DNA of 64,000 nucleotides from assembly GCA_025093985.1 (NCBI GenBank), contig JACAAK010000012.1, forward strand, positions 744,001 through 808,000, in the 5' to 3' direction. The notes below the pieces were generated by a model. That model saw nothing but the letters and a program-made list of their open reading frames with translations, had not been told where the DNA came from and ran no database searches. The first letter of the stretch is position 1. Each line of letters opens with the position of its first letter. This DNA is from Calvatia gigantea. Taxonomy: Eukaryota; Basidiomycota; Agaricomycetes; Agaricales; Lycoperdaceae. This document shows positions 35,846 through 47,639 of this stretch, piece after piece. The translations under genes were made by a program, and so were the position numbers.

Positions 35846-36044
35846 CGGGAGGAAGATGAGGAGAACGACGACAAGAATTGTTGGCAAAAGGCTCGGACAA
35901 CCACGGACGCACAACCGTATCACTCCCACGCACCTGGTTCAGGAAATTCTTTCCCATAGTTAGATAAATGTCGGAGATTGATTTTACGATCATCTCTCCA
36001 AAGTCCTCGAGTCAGACTTGCGGCAAGTCAGATTTCTACTACTA
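35846..36044. promoter_or_regulatory. Compact divergent promoter (ATP3 / eIF2-beta)
   Basis: Only 199 bp separate the start codons of two divergent housekeeping genes, so their promoters must overlap or abut. No element is identified. Confidence 0.5.
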
Positions 36045-37379
36045 ATGGCTGACGAACCACTATTCGACCCCTCGCTCAAGAAGCGCAAGAAGAAGACCGT
36101 TGCGTTCACGGAGGATCCCCTCGGCCCAGAGTCTGATCCTACCGCACCCCCGCCGGAGACCATCGAAAGCACAACGGTTAATGGAGATGCAGTAGATCTT
36201 GGTCCTACAACTGCACATGAGGCCATGAAGGCTGGGCAAGACAAGAAAAAGGACGAGGACGATGAATTCAAGGCGATGTTTAGCGATATCAAGAAGAAGA
36301 AGAAGAAAAAGGAGATCCCACTCGACCTAGTGCGTTATTTGAAATACCGGCTTAGATTCATCCTAACTTTGTCATAGGGCGAGGATTCTGGTACATCGAC
36401 GCCTACAACCGTCCCGGCCGCCGCCGACGGACCCCAAATTACATCCGACGACCTCGACTTCTCAGACATGAAGAGGAAGAAAAAGTCAAGCAAGAAGAAA
36501 GCCACCTTTGATCTCGAGGCTTTCGAGAAAGAGCTGAACGAGCCCAAAAAGGAACCAGGCGAAAGCAAATCAAAGAAAGCAGACGATGAAGACGACGACG
36601 AAGATGTACCAGTCGATACATCACATCTCGACAACGTTGATGAGGCTGAACTTGGCGATAACCCCTTCTCGCGACCCGATGCACCCGTCGGTGTGGACGC
36701 AGGAACGGAGGCATGGCTATCAAGTGACCGTGATTACACATACCAAGAAGTGCGACTCTCGAATCCCCACCTGAATAACGATTCCAGTTCTGATGTCTCG
36801 TTAGCTACTCACCCGTTTCTACGCATCACTCCATGCAGCCAATCCGGCCCTCCTCTCCGCCTCGTCAAAACGATACACGATCGCCCCTCCTTCTATCCAC
36901 AAAGAAGGAAACAAAAAGTCCATTTTCGCCAATGTCACAGACATTTGCAAAAAGATGCACCGTCAGGTTCGTTTTACCTCTACCTAATCCCCCATTCGAT
37001 ATTCATACCCGAGACTTCCTTACAGCCAGAACACGTTATTCATTTCTTATTTGCCGAGATGGGTACAACTGGAAGTGTAGATGGCGCTGGTCGTCTGGTT
37101 ATCAAAGGTCGATTCCAACAGAAACAGGTCGAAAACGTACTAAGGCGCTATATCGGTGAGTCACCTCCACTTTTGAACGCCTGACACCTAATAGTGATTG
37201 CGCTTTTAGTTGAATACGTTACCTGCAAGACCTGTAAATCGCTCGACACCCTACTTACGAAGGAGAATCGTATCTTCTTCATGGCCTGTGAATCATGTGG
37301 TAGTAGACGGTCTGTCAACGCCATCAAGAGTGGCTTCCAGGCTCAAGTCGGCAAGCGGAGCAAGAACAAGACCGGATAG
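36045..37379 (+). CDS. SUI3: Translation initiation factor eIF2 subunit beta
   Basis: Subunit of the GTPase complex that delivers initiator Met-tRNA to the 40S subunit. The ATG at 36045 starts [20 protein letters not shown]. Lysine blocks follow ([11 protein letters not shown] near 36285; [19 protein letters not shown] near 36470), the known contact sites for eIF2B-epsilon and eIF5. Introns join PLDL to [15 protein letters not shown] to [17 protein letters not shown], and KKMHRQ to [21 protein letters not shown] last intron leads to [16 protein letters not shown] and [17 protein letters not shown], a C2-C2 zinc ribbon, with stop 37377-37379. All exons keep frame. Length is near 340 residues, normal for the family. 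Confidence 0.95.
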
Positions 37380-37648
37380 CGGACTTTACAACCCCCCGTA
37401 TGCCCTTTCTCCCCCCTACCTGTTTTTGTCAGTGGAGTCAGTGCATGAGATGCTTGTTGGATGCTTTTAGATTTACAATTCACGTGCATAGTTTCACTCC
37501 CTCACTCGTGGCAGAATTCATGAGCATTAAAGCGTCAGATCAAACTCTGAGGGAAAAACACAGCTTCATTGACGGACACGAACCAGATCTAACCACAAGT
37601 AGTCAAAACGACCCAAACTATGACCGCCTTGGTCGAAACTTTAGATCT

Positions 37649-40096
37649 TCAGAGGTCAGGGTGGATTCCCGCGTCCTTTCTAATCTTAGTCATAGCTGCA
37701 AGAGAGGACGCAGGTCAATACCAATGGAGGTGAAAGACGACGAACTTCAGGAGAAGGACACCCACCTGCAATGATAGCGCTCCCAACGCCACTTCCGTCC
37801 TCAGCATGGTGAGTTACAATGTTCCTGCGAGTACAAACATAGTCAATTCAATCCTCGGCAACTCGGTCCTAGGCGTGCGCCTCCCAACTGGGCGAAGCCC
37901 ATGGACATCACAGAAAGAAAGTCTCCGCACCTTCCTTTTTCACCAAAGATATCCACTAACCCCTCATGTACTCTATCCGCAAATCCAGGGTACTTCTGTC
38001 AGCAATAAAGCGCATAAATCACACCACATCGCAGCGACGTTGCAATGTCACGTAATCCCGATGAATACGTCAATGGACAGTCAGAAAAAGGGGCGAAACC
38101 GATGATGGGACAATTAGACCAAATCGGAAGTTATGTTAGTTCTCGTTATGGTGTCCCAAGTGCGATACGGAAATGAAAGGAAACAACGCACATTGTACAA
38201 ACTGCCGTCGGCCCCAACGGAACACCCCTCATCTAGGTATCCCATTTTACTAACAATTGCGGCGATGCCACAAGCACTTAAACGCGCAGCGCGTCGGCCG
38301 ATAAGCTTAGCTAGGGCTCGCAGGAATTGACGTTCGGCGAGTGTGGTTTCCAGTGCAAAGAAGTGAGAAAAGATGCCAATAACCATAAGAAGCTCGTCTG
38401 TTGGATCGCTGAAACATCGAATTAGTCCGAGATTCAAGTGTATGGAAGCCTCGTGCTGATGAGTTGTTGCGCGCACCTTTCCATTAGGGACAAGAAGGCG
38501 GTGTCGAACGAGTATGGTACTTCGAGCTTGTAGGTTTTTTGTCCTAGGAAGAGGACACCGTCGTCGATCAACTCGCAAATGACAAGGCGGAGGATCTCGC
38601 CAAGATACCGGCCCGAAATCAATTTCTGATACACGTTGTGGGGTTAGCAACCAAGCCTCGGAATACTGGTGATTTCATTTGCCTCGAATGATTGTTCATG
38701 GGGTTTGTTTGATGTTTCGTCAACGATGATATCATATTTTGTCCTGGGCAGATGCTCATGCTCGAATGAGTCGAAAGCGCCCTTGGTGTCAGAAATGGAT
38801 TACGCCACCCGCTTTAACCTCTGAGGTAGGATCGTTGCTCACCCACTCACAATTGATGGCTATGTCGGAACTTCCATCTATACCCAAGTTCTGGATCTTG
38901 GGAATATCTTTGACATGCTCCATATACGCCGCATTACAGCCTGTTCCGAAAATGACCGCGATTTTAGTCCTAGGATTCACGTAGTGCGAGGCGATGAGAG
39001 TGCCGGTGGTATCATTGATGAGGGCAGTGAGCGTCACAGGTACTTTCTACAAACGGATACGGTGGACCGTGACTGTTCTCAGCAGTAGGAAAAAACATGG
39101 GTGTGCCCATATACTTACGTGCTTTTCCAGGGATTTACGGAACATTTCAGCAACGTCGCGGCCTTCCGTATTGGTGGCGCCGAAGCCTTTGGTCCAACGG
39201 ATAAGGACGCCATGATCAATCTTTGTCTGTCTATTTTGAAATTGAAATAACCGACTTGTTGCCGGAAGTTGCGCTTACGAGCAGGGGTATGAAAACTGAA
39301 TTAAATTATGAGTATTTGCACCAAAGGGATGATGTTGCAAAACTGACAGTGAACCCAAGAGGCAGGGTCTCACCCTCCTTCAGTTGGAGCCTGCCTTCCT
39401 GCGCAAGATTAGTATCAATGAATGTTTTGAGACTTTCGGCGCAAAAGTCAAATAGTTTTTGGCCATCATCTTGTTTTTGATCTTCGTGCAGGCGATATTT
39501 GGATTGAGTGATCTCGAACTTGCCGCCCCCCTGAATGGTTACAAGACAGACGCGGAGGTTCGTCCCGCCTGTACGCGAGCTAAGCGCAAATAGGGCCAGA
39601 AGATGGCGCATACCATCGCGATAACGTACCGAGATCAATTGCGAGGTAGTCGCCACTTTCGCGGCCAGTGGGCCAGCCGAATACATATGTCGGAATCATT
39701 GGCTGACATGGGGGATCAAGCTTCTGGTAAGCAAAAGTGCTAACGTTTCAACGCACGACGACCTGATCTGGTTTTTCAAGGCCATTCTCAAGCGCTTCTT
39801 TGAAGGCTTCCACAATCATCCGCATTCGTTGGGGTGTCAATGTAAAGCTACGTGTTATGTTGTTGTGATTACGATATCGGAATGTACCACAACTTACGTG
39901 CTCTCCAATCTACGTAGATGGTCAGCCATGGTTCTGGGCGATATCAGTCATATCTGAGGTGCCAAGTTAAATGGGGCGATACGGACCTCTTAGTTGCGTG
40001 AGGTAGATCTTCCTCATCGTGAGTTCTGGTATGCATGGTAATTGCTTGCCCGGTCTGCGGGTTAGTGCTTCCACTTCCTCTTCGTGAAAGGGCCAT
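37649..40096 (-). CDS. Hexokinase
   Basis: Cytosolic enzyme that phosphorylates glucose and other hexoses with ATP, the first step of glycolysis. The ATG at 40096 gives MALSRRGSGSTNPQTGQAIT; MADHLRRLES and FTLTPQRMRMIVEAFKEAL follow. YVFGWPTGRESGDYLAIDLG splices to GTNLRVCLVTIQGG (phosphate-binding motif). Then PLGFT joins FSYPCSQTKIDHGVLIRWTK, and VPVTLTALINDTTGTLIASH carries the catalytic Asp. FGTGCNAAYMEHV, INCEW spliced to GAFDSFEHEHLPRTKYD, ISGRYLGEILRLVICELID, YPGFADRVHEGLVDIFGEKG and VTHHAEDGSGVGSAIIA follow, ending AMTKIRKDAGIHPDL with stop 37649-37651. About ten introns; all checked exons stay in frame. Hexokinase and glucokinase isoforms cannot be told apart here. Confidence 0.92.
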
Positions 40097-40317
40097 GATG
40101 TGCGTTAAAGAATTTGGTAGATGGTGAAGGAACGAGGCAGGTTCAAGTTGGAGCTACTTCAGATTGGGATGAATCCCTCCTTAGCCTTAATCTCTTCCGT
40201 CCCCTTTTGGAAGTTATCCCCCCGTGGGAATGTGTTTATTTCGAATTTCCTGCAACGCCGATACGACGTTTGTTTTTGCGAAATTTCTCGTCCAACGTCC
40301 CTCTTCACCCTCTGCTT
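40097..40317. promoter_or_regulatory. Compact divergent promoter (hexokinase / mitochondrial uL14)
   Basis: 221 bp between two divergent start codons, CT-rich on the + strand; it must serve both genes. No element is identified. Confidence 0.45.
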
Positions 40318-40823
40318 ATGATTGGCCTCAAAAGTACCCTTAATGCGAGTCTTTCTGCGTTTAGTGGAGGTAGCAGACATCTCATCTTGGAGTCTAGGTC
40401 ATAGACAACTCTGGTGCGCTCCTTGTGGAATGCGTTAACATCCTCAAGAACAAGGTCAACAACGGCTGGGGTTCAGTTGGTGACGAAATTGTGTGTGTCG
40501 TGAAGAAGGCCCGACCAATTTCTGCAGCTTCACAAGCTTCGGTAAATGCTGTAAAAGTGCGCCGTGGGGATGTTCGACGCGCCGTTATTGTCCGGACAAG
40601 GAAATCTGTCCGGCGACCGGATGGCAGGATCATTCGTTTTGACGACAATGCTGCCGTGCTGTTAAACAACAAGCGGGAGATGCTCGGGACGCGTGTTGGT
40701 GGGCTTGTTAGTGCTGACTTGAGAATGAAGGGTTGGGGGAAGATTGTCAGCCTCGCACCCAAGGTCGGTAGCTCGGGTTCTTTCTAAATTCCGTGATTCC
40801 TAACAAAAATATAGGTCCTTTGA
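40318..40823 (+). CDS. MRPL38: Mitochondrial large-subunit ribosomal protein uL14
   Basis: Component of the mitochondrial 54S/large ribosomal subunit. Exon 1 (40318-40344) encodes MIGLKSTLN. The intron at 40345-40397 begins with GC (GCGAGT) and ends CTAG, so it is a GC-AG intron; splicing gives [19 protein letters not shown], the uL14 core. [35 protein letters not shown] and [20 protein letters not shown] follow, then [12 protein letters not shown] second intron (40764-40814, GTCGGT to ATAG) would give the short family-like end VL and stop TGA 40821-40823. Without it the frame ends at 40787 after VGSSGSF. No separate targeting peptide is visible. Confidence 0.88.
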
Positions 40824-41600
40824 ATGTCTAGATTATTGCCCCTTAATACACACCGTTACCAGCGTGATACCCCGATATTTGCAACAAGAAGTGTCTAAAT
40901 ACTGCAAATGATTTCCGTGCTTCAGCAAAAGACACTCAGTTAACGTCGGCCGCCGTCATCAAGGAATCCGTTGCATATTCAAAATCCCTCATCGAGATTC
41001 CTTCAAATTGGTAATCTCTTTAGATATCTCTTCACATCCCTAAGCCTCCGCCTTCCTTCCCTTTGTCCTTCCAATTGGGGGAAGAGTTGCGCTCACTCCG
41101 ATGCCCCCGCTGGCATGGTCCATGTTGGGTGGTCCATGACAGTCCCATGATGTCGGTATGGACCATCGGCCCTGCCTTCCAGCTGTAAAAAGTCACCAGA
41201 ACGCTTCTCACGGCACTGACCCGCACCACTACATGGAGATTTCGTGAACAGCTCCCTTTGATTCTTCCTTTCCCACCCCGTCCGCTCGTCTGCTTTGTCA
41301 GCTGATGTAGCATTGCTGCATAGCCGTTCAGTCCCGGGGTCCTAAGTCCCTTCTTTGGGTGTGGACCGTGTGGTGCCAATCAGGCGCAGCCTCATGTTCC
41401 ACACGTTGTGTTATCTCATCGAGAACGGGTGCGCGCCTACACGGAATACAGACGGTTGTGGTTATAAAGCCGCCCTAAACGGACCGTGATATGCCATCCA
41501 CCGTCCCTCACTTGGAACTTCAGGTTTGTTTTCCAAGAAAGATATATATCCGTGGAATTGGTCATTCCATTCGTCACCTCCTTGGATCTACTCTTGCCAC
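40824..41600. other. Intergenic region upstream of transcription factor
   Basis: No gene recognised. A minus-strand frame at 41032-41379 has no motif. The region should hold the promoter and leader of the Zn2Cys6 gene. Confidence 0.45.
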
Positions 41601-44600
41601 ATGAAGGATCCCCGACAATCTCGTGCGTCGGGAACACATAGTGCTCGTGGACAGGGCTCCTACGTCCCGCAAGCTTGTTCGGTTTGCCGTCACAAGTTTG
41701 TTCCGGTTCCCGTTCATTTGCCCAGCTTCTTGCTGACATTTTCCTTCGCCTGTAGAAAGATCAAGTGTGATGGCAGGAAGCCATGCTGTGAATCATGCAT
41801 GAATAGTGGGCGCGAGAGTGAGGTGTGTGTCTTCTGACAAAGAAATGATTCATTTTCGCTCATCCACGCGTCGCAGTGTACCTATGGCAAAGAAGTTGGT
41901 CGCCGTCCTCGCACAGAAGCTCACTTCCAGGCGATGCGCAAAAGAATCGAAGTTCTTGGACAGTACATTCGCCATCTCGAATCTTTTCTTGATCAGTGCC
42001 AGAAGGAACATCCCGGCTCCGCTGCATACGCATATCAGCAGCTCCGGCCTGCGGATTGGGATGAATCTCCCGAATCGCCGGACGAGATAGTGAATGAAGT
42101 TCTGGAGGATGAAGAGGAGAGGGAGAGTGGAAGCGTTGCTGATGAGTTGTGCCTCCCCACTCAAAACCTCAGGGTGAATACCAGCCTATATATACTTGTT
42201 CTAAGTCCGAATCTCAACGTCATTCTTTAGCTCGCCGAGGAGGGTGGCCTTCTGCTGCATGGTGCTACGGCGCCGTTCCGTTATATATCCGAAACCACGC
42301 GGCCACAACCCACAGTAGGACGCTTGTTCGCCATCTCAGAAAATCCCAATGAGTGCTACACGTTGCTCGTCGATGGTGCAGACGAATCGCATTTCAACCC
42401 GAACTTTGACTGGTCCAGGCACCTCCCTCCTGAAGTGCCCCTCGACAGGAGGGAACATGACAAGTTCGTCTTATAAGCGCCGAAAAATAACGATGACTCA
42501 TGCTGTGCGCCTGATCTAGGATCCTCGACCTCTTTTTCAAGTTCTTCACGAGTTGGTGTCTGAGGATCGTGCCGCCACTGTTCCTTCGGGACATGTGTCG
42601 CGCCCTGAGCGTATCAAAGAACCAACCCGCACCGCGCCAGTCCCATTACTCACCCATGTTGCATAACGCGTTATTGGCTCTCGCCACAGCATTCTCAGAC
42701 GATTCAGCCATTCGAGACTTCAAGGCCCGGATGTACTTCTTGGAGAAGGCCAAGAAATACATTGAAGAGGAATGCTCCAGGCCGCACCTTTGCGTCGTTC
42801 AAGCCCTCAGCCTCATTGGAAGTTTTCATTCCAGCCAGGGCGACCAGACGCTGGGATATGTCTTCTTTGGTGAGTGATCTACTCTTTTGGGCTATTGCAG
42901 AGTATTAATCACATCTTCAGGCATGAGCGCTCGTGTTGGCCAAGCATGTAAGTGTTCTATGTTTCGCGTTTTTGAGGCTTTACTAAATCCAGGCTTTAGT
43001 GGGTTTGGGTGTTGACTGTAGCCCGTGGGTTGAGAGTGGTTACATAACTGCGGAGGATCAGGTAGATCGGAACTGGGTGTACTGGACAACGTTTTGTCAA
43101 GTAAGCTGGCCTGTGGTTAGGCATTTTATCGCTATTCAATATGTCCGTTCAGGATGTGTGTTGGTCGCTTTATGTTGGTCGAGATTACTGCATCCCAGCG
43201 GCATCAAAGCGGGTTGGCATCCCATTCGCCGACGTCAATTTTGACAAGATGGATTGGGTCAACCGCCCTGCCGGCACGCAGCCCCAACCGGGTTATGAGG
43301 CAAAAACGTTTAACGCAACTTGCGAGTTGTTGATAATCGCGAAAAAAATTATGGATGTTGTGTAAGCGCGCCATAAAGGGGCTTTGCCCGAATCTCATAC
43401 ATTATTCGCAGAAACACCTTGGATTGTACTGGGGACCGACGTTTGATTCTTGATCCGAAGATTAGTGAAATTGAGTGCGTGCTTCGATTGTCTCCACTCA
43501 CATCCTTTTTAACCACCCCTTAGCCTCGCCCTTCACCAGTGGAATAGCAACCTCCCTGAAGAGCTCAGAAATACTGTTAGGATGCGATCAAATCCAACAC
43601 CTCATCTCTTGCAACTCCACCTCACTTTCCACTGGAGCTTCATCCTTCTTCATCGCCCTTTCTACAGGCGCCGCCCGAAGACAGTCGTCATTCGAGATAA
43701 TGCGATTGACCATGCTAAAGTAAGCCCACTCAAGGCCTTGCATGAGTCCTACTATTAACAACACGTCGGACAGATCTGTAAACGCGCTTCGGACTCTATA
43801 ATGGATTTACTAGACATATGGCGACAACACTTCACTTTGCGATATGCACCAATCACGCTGGTGCAAACCGTGTTTTGCGCCGGAACCATTTACCTCCTCT
43901 CAGCGCTTCAATCCGTAGATGGGGTGCGAACAGCAATGAAAGAGCTCCGTCATGCTATGAAACATACACTTCTCTGCATCGAATACCTCAAAGAAGTTGG
44001 AGGTTCATGGCCATGTGCTACAAAGATTGCGAACATCTTGAAGGACTGGTTACAGATGCACGTCAGGCCTACCATTAGCAAACACACAGTAATTTCGCCT
44101 ATGTCATCAGGTATTCTCCCGCCCAAGGAAAAAGAGCCTGAGCGCCCTCGGATGAATGAGCCGCGCAGCCCGCCAGGAAGACGGAGAAATCCTGGTTCAA
44201 CTTCTAGGAAACGTCAAAGGTCGTCGAGCGTGAACAAAGACCCGCAGGGTTCAAACGGTGGCAGCTCCCGTCGACGTACTGGAAGCGATACTTCACATAC
44301 CCCCACACCGTCAATATCTGTCGCTCCGTCGTCGCCGCTGCCTGGGGGTAATGTCACTGCAGCTGTTCCCATACCTCCGCGTAGCCCGCTTCCAAGCCAA
44401 GTGTTGCAGCTCCCAACGCCTCCCGCTAGCGCGCCTTCCCCACTTGCCCTCCACGTTCAGTCAACTTTCCAGCTTGAGGCACATTCTCCTCAACCCCTCC
44501 AACATCGATCGCCCCTTCCGTCACAGCTTCCCTTGCCCCCTGTGAATTCACCACTAATACCTCAGCCCTCTCCACAATGCTTGCAAGCTCAACCAACTCA

Positions 44601-45321
44601 ACCACTCATACCTCTTTCACCTCAACCACAGTCATGGATCAAGTTATCGGTTGAAGGGAGTGCGTCTATGTCTGATGTGGCCCACCCACATCCTATGTCG
44701 CCTCTTGCACGGCCCTCAGTACCGGCTCCGACCTTCGAACAGCCACCGCCGCAACCCCATCCCGAATCCCAATCCCAACAACCTTCTCAGCAACAGCAAC
44801 AACAACAAACTACTCAGCCCAATGCCAATCCGTTCAATGTCAATAGTAATATAAATGTGCCCATGAACGATGGTACTCCTACCGCGTTGAACTTCCAACC
44901 TCACTCGCAACCCGTGTTCCCGAACTATCACTTCTGGGCTCCAGGTGCATTCCAAAACACAGCCCCTCCCACTCTCGCCGTGTTCACTAACGGTGCCACC
45001 GAAGGAGGAGGACCAGGAGGTACCAGACCAATGAGCCCGATCAGCTACCAACTCGCAATGCCAAACGGTCGAAGTTTATGGCAAATACCCTTTGTGCCAT
45101 TCAGTGCTGAACCAGAAGAGGACCCAACCGCAATGGCTGCGTTGAACGAGTTGGGTTTCGAGTTCGTGAATCGACAATCGGGAGAGGGGATGGATTTGGA
45201 TTCGATAGAGATAGAAATGGATGTTGAGTGGAGAGGACGAGAGGGGTGGGAGGATCTTGCCGGGGACGTTGTTGGGGAGGAAGAGTTTATGGGGTGGTTT
45301 GGCGGGTTGGGCGATAACTGA
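41601..45321 (+). CDS. Zn2Cys6 fungal-specific transcription factor
   Basis: DNA-binding regulator. The ATG at 41601 gives MKDPRQSRASG. Exons 1-3 splice to ACSVCRHKKIKCDGRKPC, CESCMNSGRESE and CTYGKEVGRR, the six-cysteine binuclear zinc cluster. A coiled-coil-like dimer segment follows (MRKRIEVLGQYIRHLESFLD). The middle homology (fungal-specific TF) region runs from LDLFFKFFTSWCLRIVPPLF through SPMLHNALLALATAF, VDRNWVYWTTFCQ joined to DVCWSLYVGRDYCI, HLTFHWSFILLHRPFYRR to LLCIEYLKEVGGSWPCA. The tail after about 44100 is a long Pro/Ser/Gln-rich region with a poly-Q near 44790 and an acidic end (EIEMDVEWRGREGWEDLAGD), likely for activation. Roughly 1,070 residues and about ten introns. Target genes cannot be predicted. 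Confidence 0.88.
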
Positions 45322-46000
45322 GCTGGTGTGCGGGTAGGTGTGCGTCTTGGTGCGTGGTGCGCGAGTGGCGCTGTGGTCACATTCACCTTCTTATACCCGG
45401 GTTTCTACCTCCGTTTTTTTCTTTCGTCTTCCCCTTTTTGATCTTGCGCTTCTAAGTTTCGCAGTTTTCCGCTGGTCAGGTTCCTTCTCGTGCTTGTTGA
45501 TCGAACATTTTCCCCGGCTGATACGATGGTCCCCTTTGGTGGTTCCGGAGGTCAGCAAATTATGCAAACTTTCTTCGTTCTTGTCTTTTCTCGACCGTGT
45601 TGTACGATAAGCGCCAGTTCGTCTTTTCCTGGTCGAGCTGGGTTCCTGTTTCTTCTTGCTTGAGCTGGACCTTTTCCTCTTGCTTCCTTTTTTTCCGATT
45701 TGTTCTGTTTCCGTTGCTTTTGTAAGCCTTGATAGGCTCTTCTCTTGGTCCCCTCCCCCCTCCCCCTCTCCTTCCTCATCGATAGTAGATCCATTTTGGG
45801 TCTGACTTGATTCGATCGTCTCGGTCGCGTCTGTAGTGCATGGATATTTATTTCTTCAAGGCATTTGAGATTAGGTTATTTGTATATAGGTAGGTAGTGT
45901 ATATACCGACATCCCGCATGTAGTCAGAGAGTATCGCAATTGGGTCATTAGTCTCTTACAATAAAAAACATTTTAATATGTAATCCCTCCACGCGTGAAT
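45322..46000. other. Convergent intergenic region
   Basis: Strongly pyrimidine-rich on the + strand (45400-45780), between the 3' ends of two convergent genes. No gene is recognised; it is probably 3' UTR of the transcription factor gene. Confidence 0.5.
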
Positions 46001-47529
46001 TCAAGTGGCATCCCATTTAACAGTATGTTGTCCGTCAAAATGATCCCTCTCAGCTGCGGTGATACGAGGTCCACGTCCGACGACTGTAATGAGCTCCATC
46101 ACACCAGTGTTTACGACTGCTTCCGAGGTGTCACCTCCACCGTTATCGCTCGCATCACCACGCGGGCTGTTACGAACCTCAACAAGCCGTTTGATCCCTC
46201 CCGGTGTGAAGTTTGTACAATCCATTAGGTACAAAATCGACAAATGCGGACAACCTAACATATTTGTCATGGAGTAGTGCATGGAGGAAACGTCATTTTG
46301 GTGATGACTCGCACTCGGTGAAGAGGGGCCCCTTGGACCTTGGATAGGCGAACACATCATCGCGAGCACGGAATCGTCAAACCCTGGAGAAGAATCGATG
46401 TTAAGTTTTTGACCACGCCATGTCCGCAGTAAAGAGATAAAATGGGATGGGTGTGTAACGTTTTTAAGCGTCAATGAGAACGTATTTGGAATGATAGAAT
46501 CGACGATATTGGGTTCGATGCTGTTGTCCGTGGGCGAAGAAGGGAACGTGCAAGATTCGATACGGATGGAATAAAGATCACCGAGGAATGTGTGTTTGAA
46601 AAAGTATGAGAGGAAAGGGAAGGGTGTTTGAGAGAGGATGAGCATCTGGAGGTTGAAGGTGTTCGCCCAGGGTGGTTCAGCTACGACGGGTTTTGTATCA
46701 AAAGAGACATTAGACAGAGTAAACAAGCGGAGATCGCCTAGCACATGGAAGTTCAAACATGCAAGAGCCAAATCAAAAGGGAGAGGTGATGAGGTGAGGT
46801 TGTGGAGGATAAGGGATCGGGAGGTGTTGAATGTATGTGCCCACCAGGTCGAGTAGTTCATCGCGATCTCTCGAAAGTTGGGTCCATCGATAAGCAACGT
46901 GTAGAGTGCTGGGCAACGGAAGGGATCTCTAGGGAAGGGCTGTGCATACGCAACGGCGTTTATCCCATCATCGATCTCGCAGTCGAGCTTGAGCTGTGTT
47001 AGGTAGGGCGCAGTTCCAATGAAGTCATGTCGCAAGGACGGAAGCGAGGAGGACCGGGATACACGGATGAAAAGATATTGACAACAGCGAAATATGCGGC
47101 TTCAATGCCTCTATGACAGCACGGACTGCGTTCCTGTTCGTGTGTATAATCGGAATGGAAATCCCGGCGAGTGATGTAGACTTCGATGGGGAGATTGTTA
47201 GAATAATGGAGAAAATCGCTGATATCGGCAACACTGGTAGGCGGATCGTCAACGAAGAAGACGGGCCGTGTCCAATACTCGGGCACGGTGGCAAGAACGG
47301 CACGCCACCGCGGCAAAGCAGCGGCGAGAGCGTACGGAAAGAGGGCGGGATCGGCCTGGTTGAAGGCTTCTGTCGGCCCCCATGCAACATGGTGAGTGCC
47401 GATGCGGCGGCATGTCATGCAGTTGCTATCCTTGGGAGAACATACGAAAAAGTCTGCCGCGAATACGAGGCGGAAGATGTCCAGTAGCAACTCCGCGGGG
47501 AGATCGTTGGCGGTGTCTGCCAAGGCCAT
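46001..47529 (-). CDS. F-box-like protein, copy 1
   Basis: Probable substrate adaptor of an SCF-type ubiquitin ligase, inferred from the N-terminal F-box-like segment. The ATG at 47529 gives MALADTANDLPAELLLDIFR, then FPYALAAALPRWRAVLATVP and NNLPIEVYITRRD. The C-terminal part (LTQLKLDCEIDDGINAVAYA to LSILYLMDCTNFTPGGIKRL) is a leucine-rich region like its + strand paralog. Two frame breaks separate these parts: one near 47131-47150 (between ITRRDFHSDY and RAVIEALKPH) and one extra base at 47036-47037 (between LLASV and LRHDFIGTAP). The paralog has matching sequence through both points in one frame, so the gene was continuous, in this genome or in its recent past. Confidence 0.68.
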
Positions 47530-47639
47530 AGTCTTCCCTTTCACACACACATCCGCTTGGCTTCTTCTTGCTATTTTCGACCCACGCCGTCGTCGGCGGT
47601 GATCCCCACACTCATGCGCCGCTCCTCTCTCTTCCCACC
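47530..47639. promoter_or_regulatory. Shared promoter of divergent F-box-like paralogs
   Basis: About 110 bp separate the start codons of the two inverted paralogs, so both leaders and core promoters are compressed here. Confidence 0.45.

Noticed and set aside
37380..38105. Plus-strand frames between eIF2-beta and hexokinase as extra genes
   Set aside because: They are shadows of the last hexokinase exons on the minus strand.
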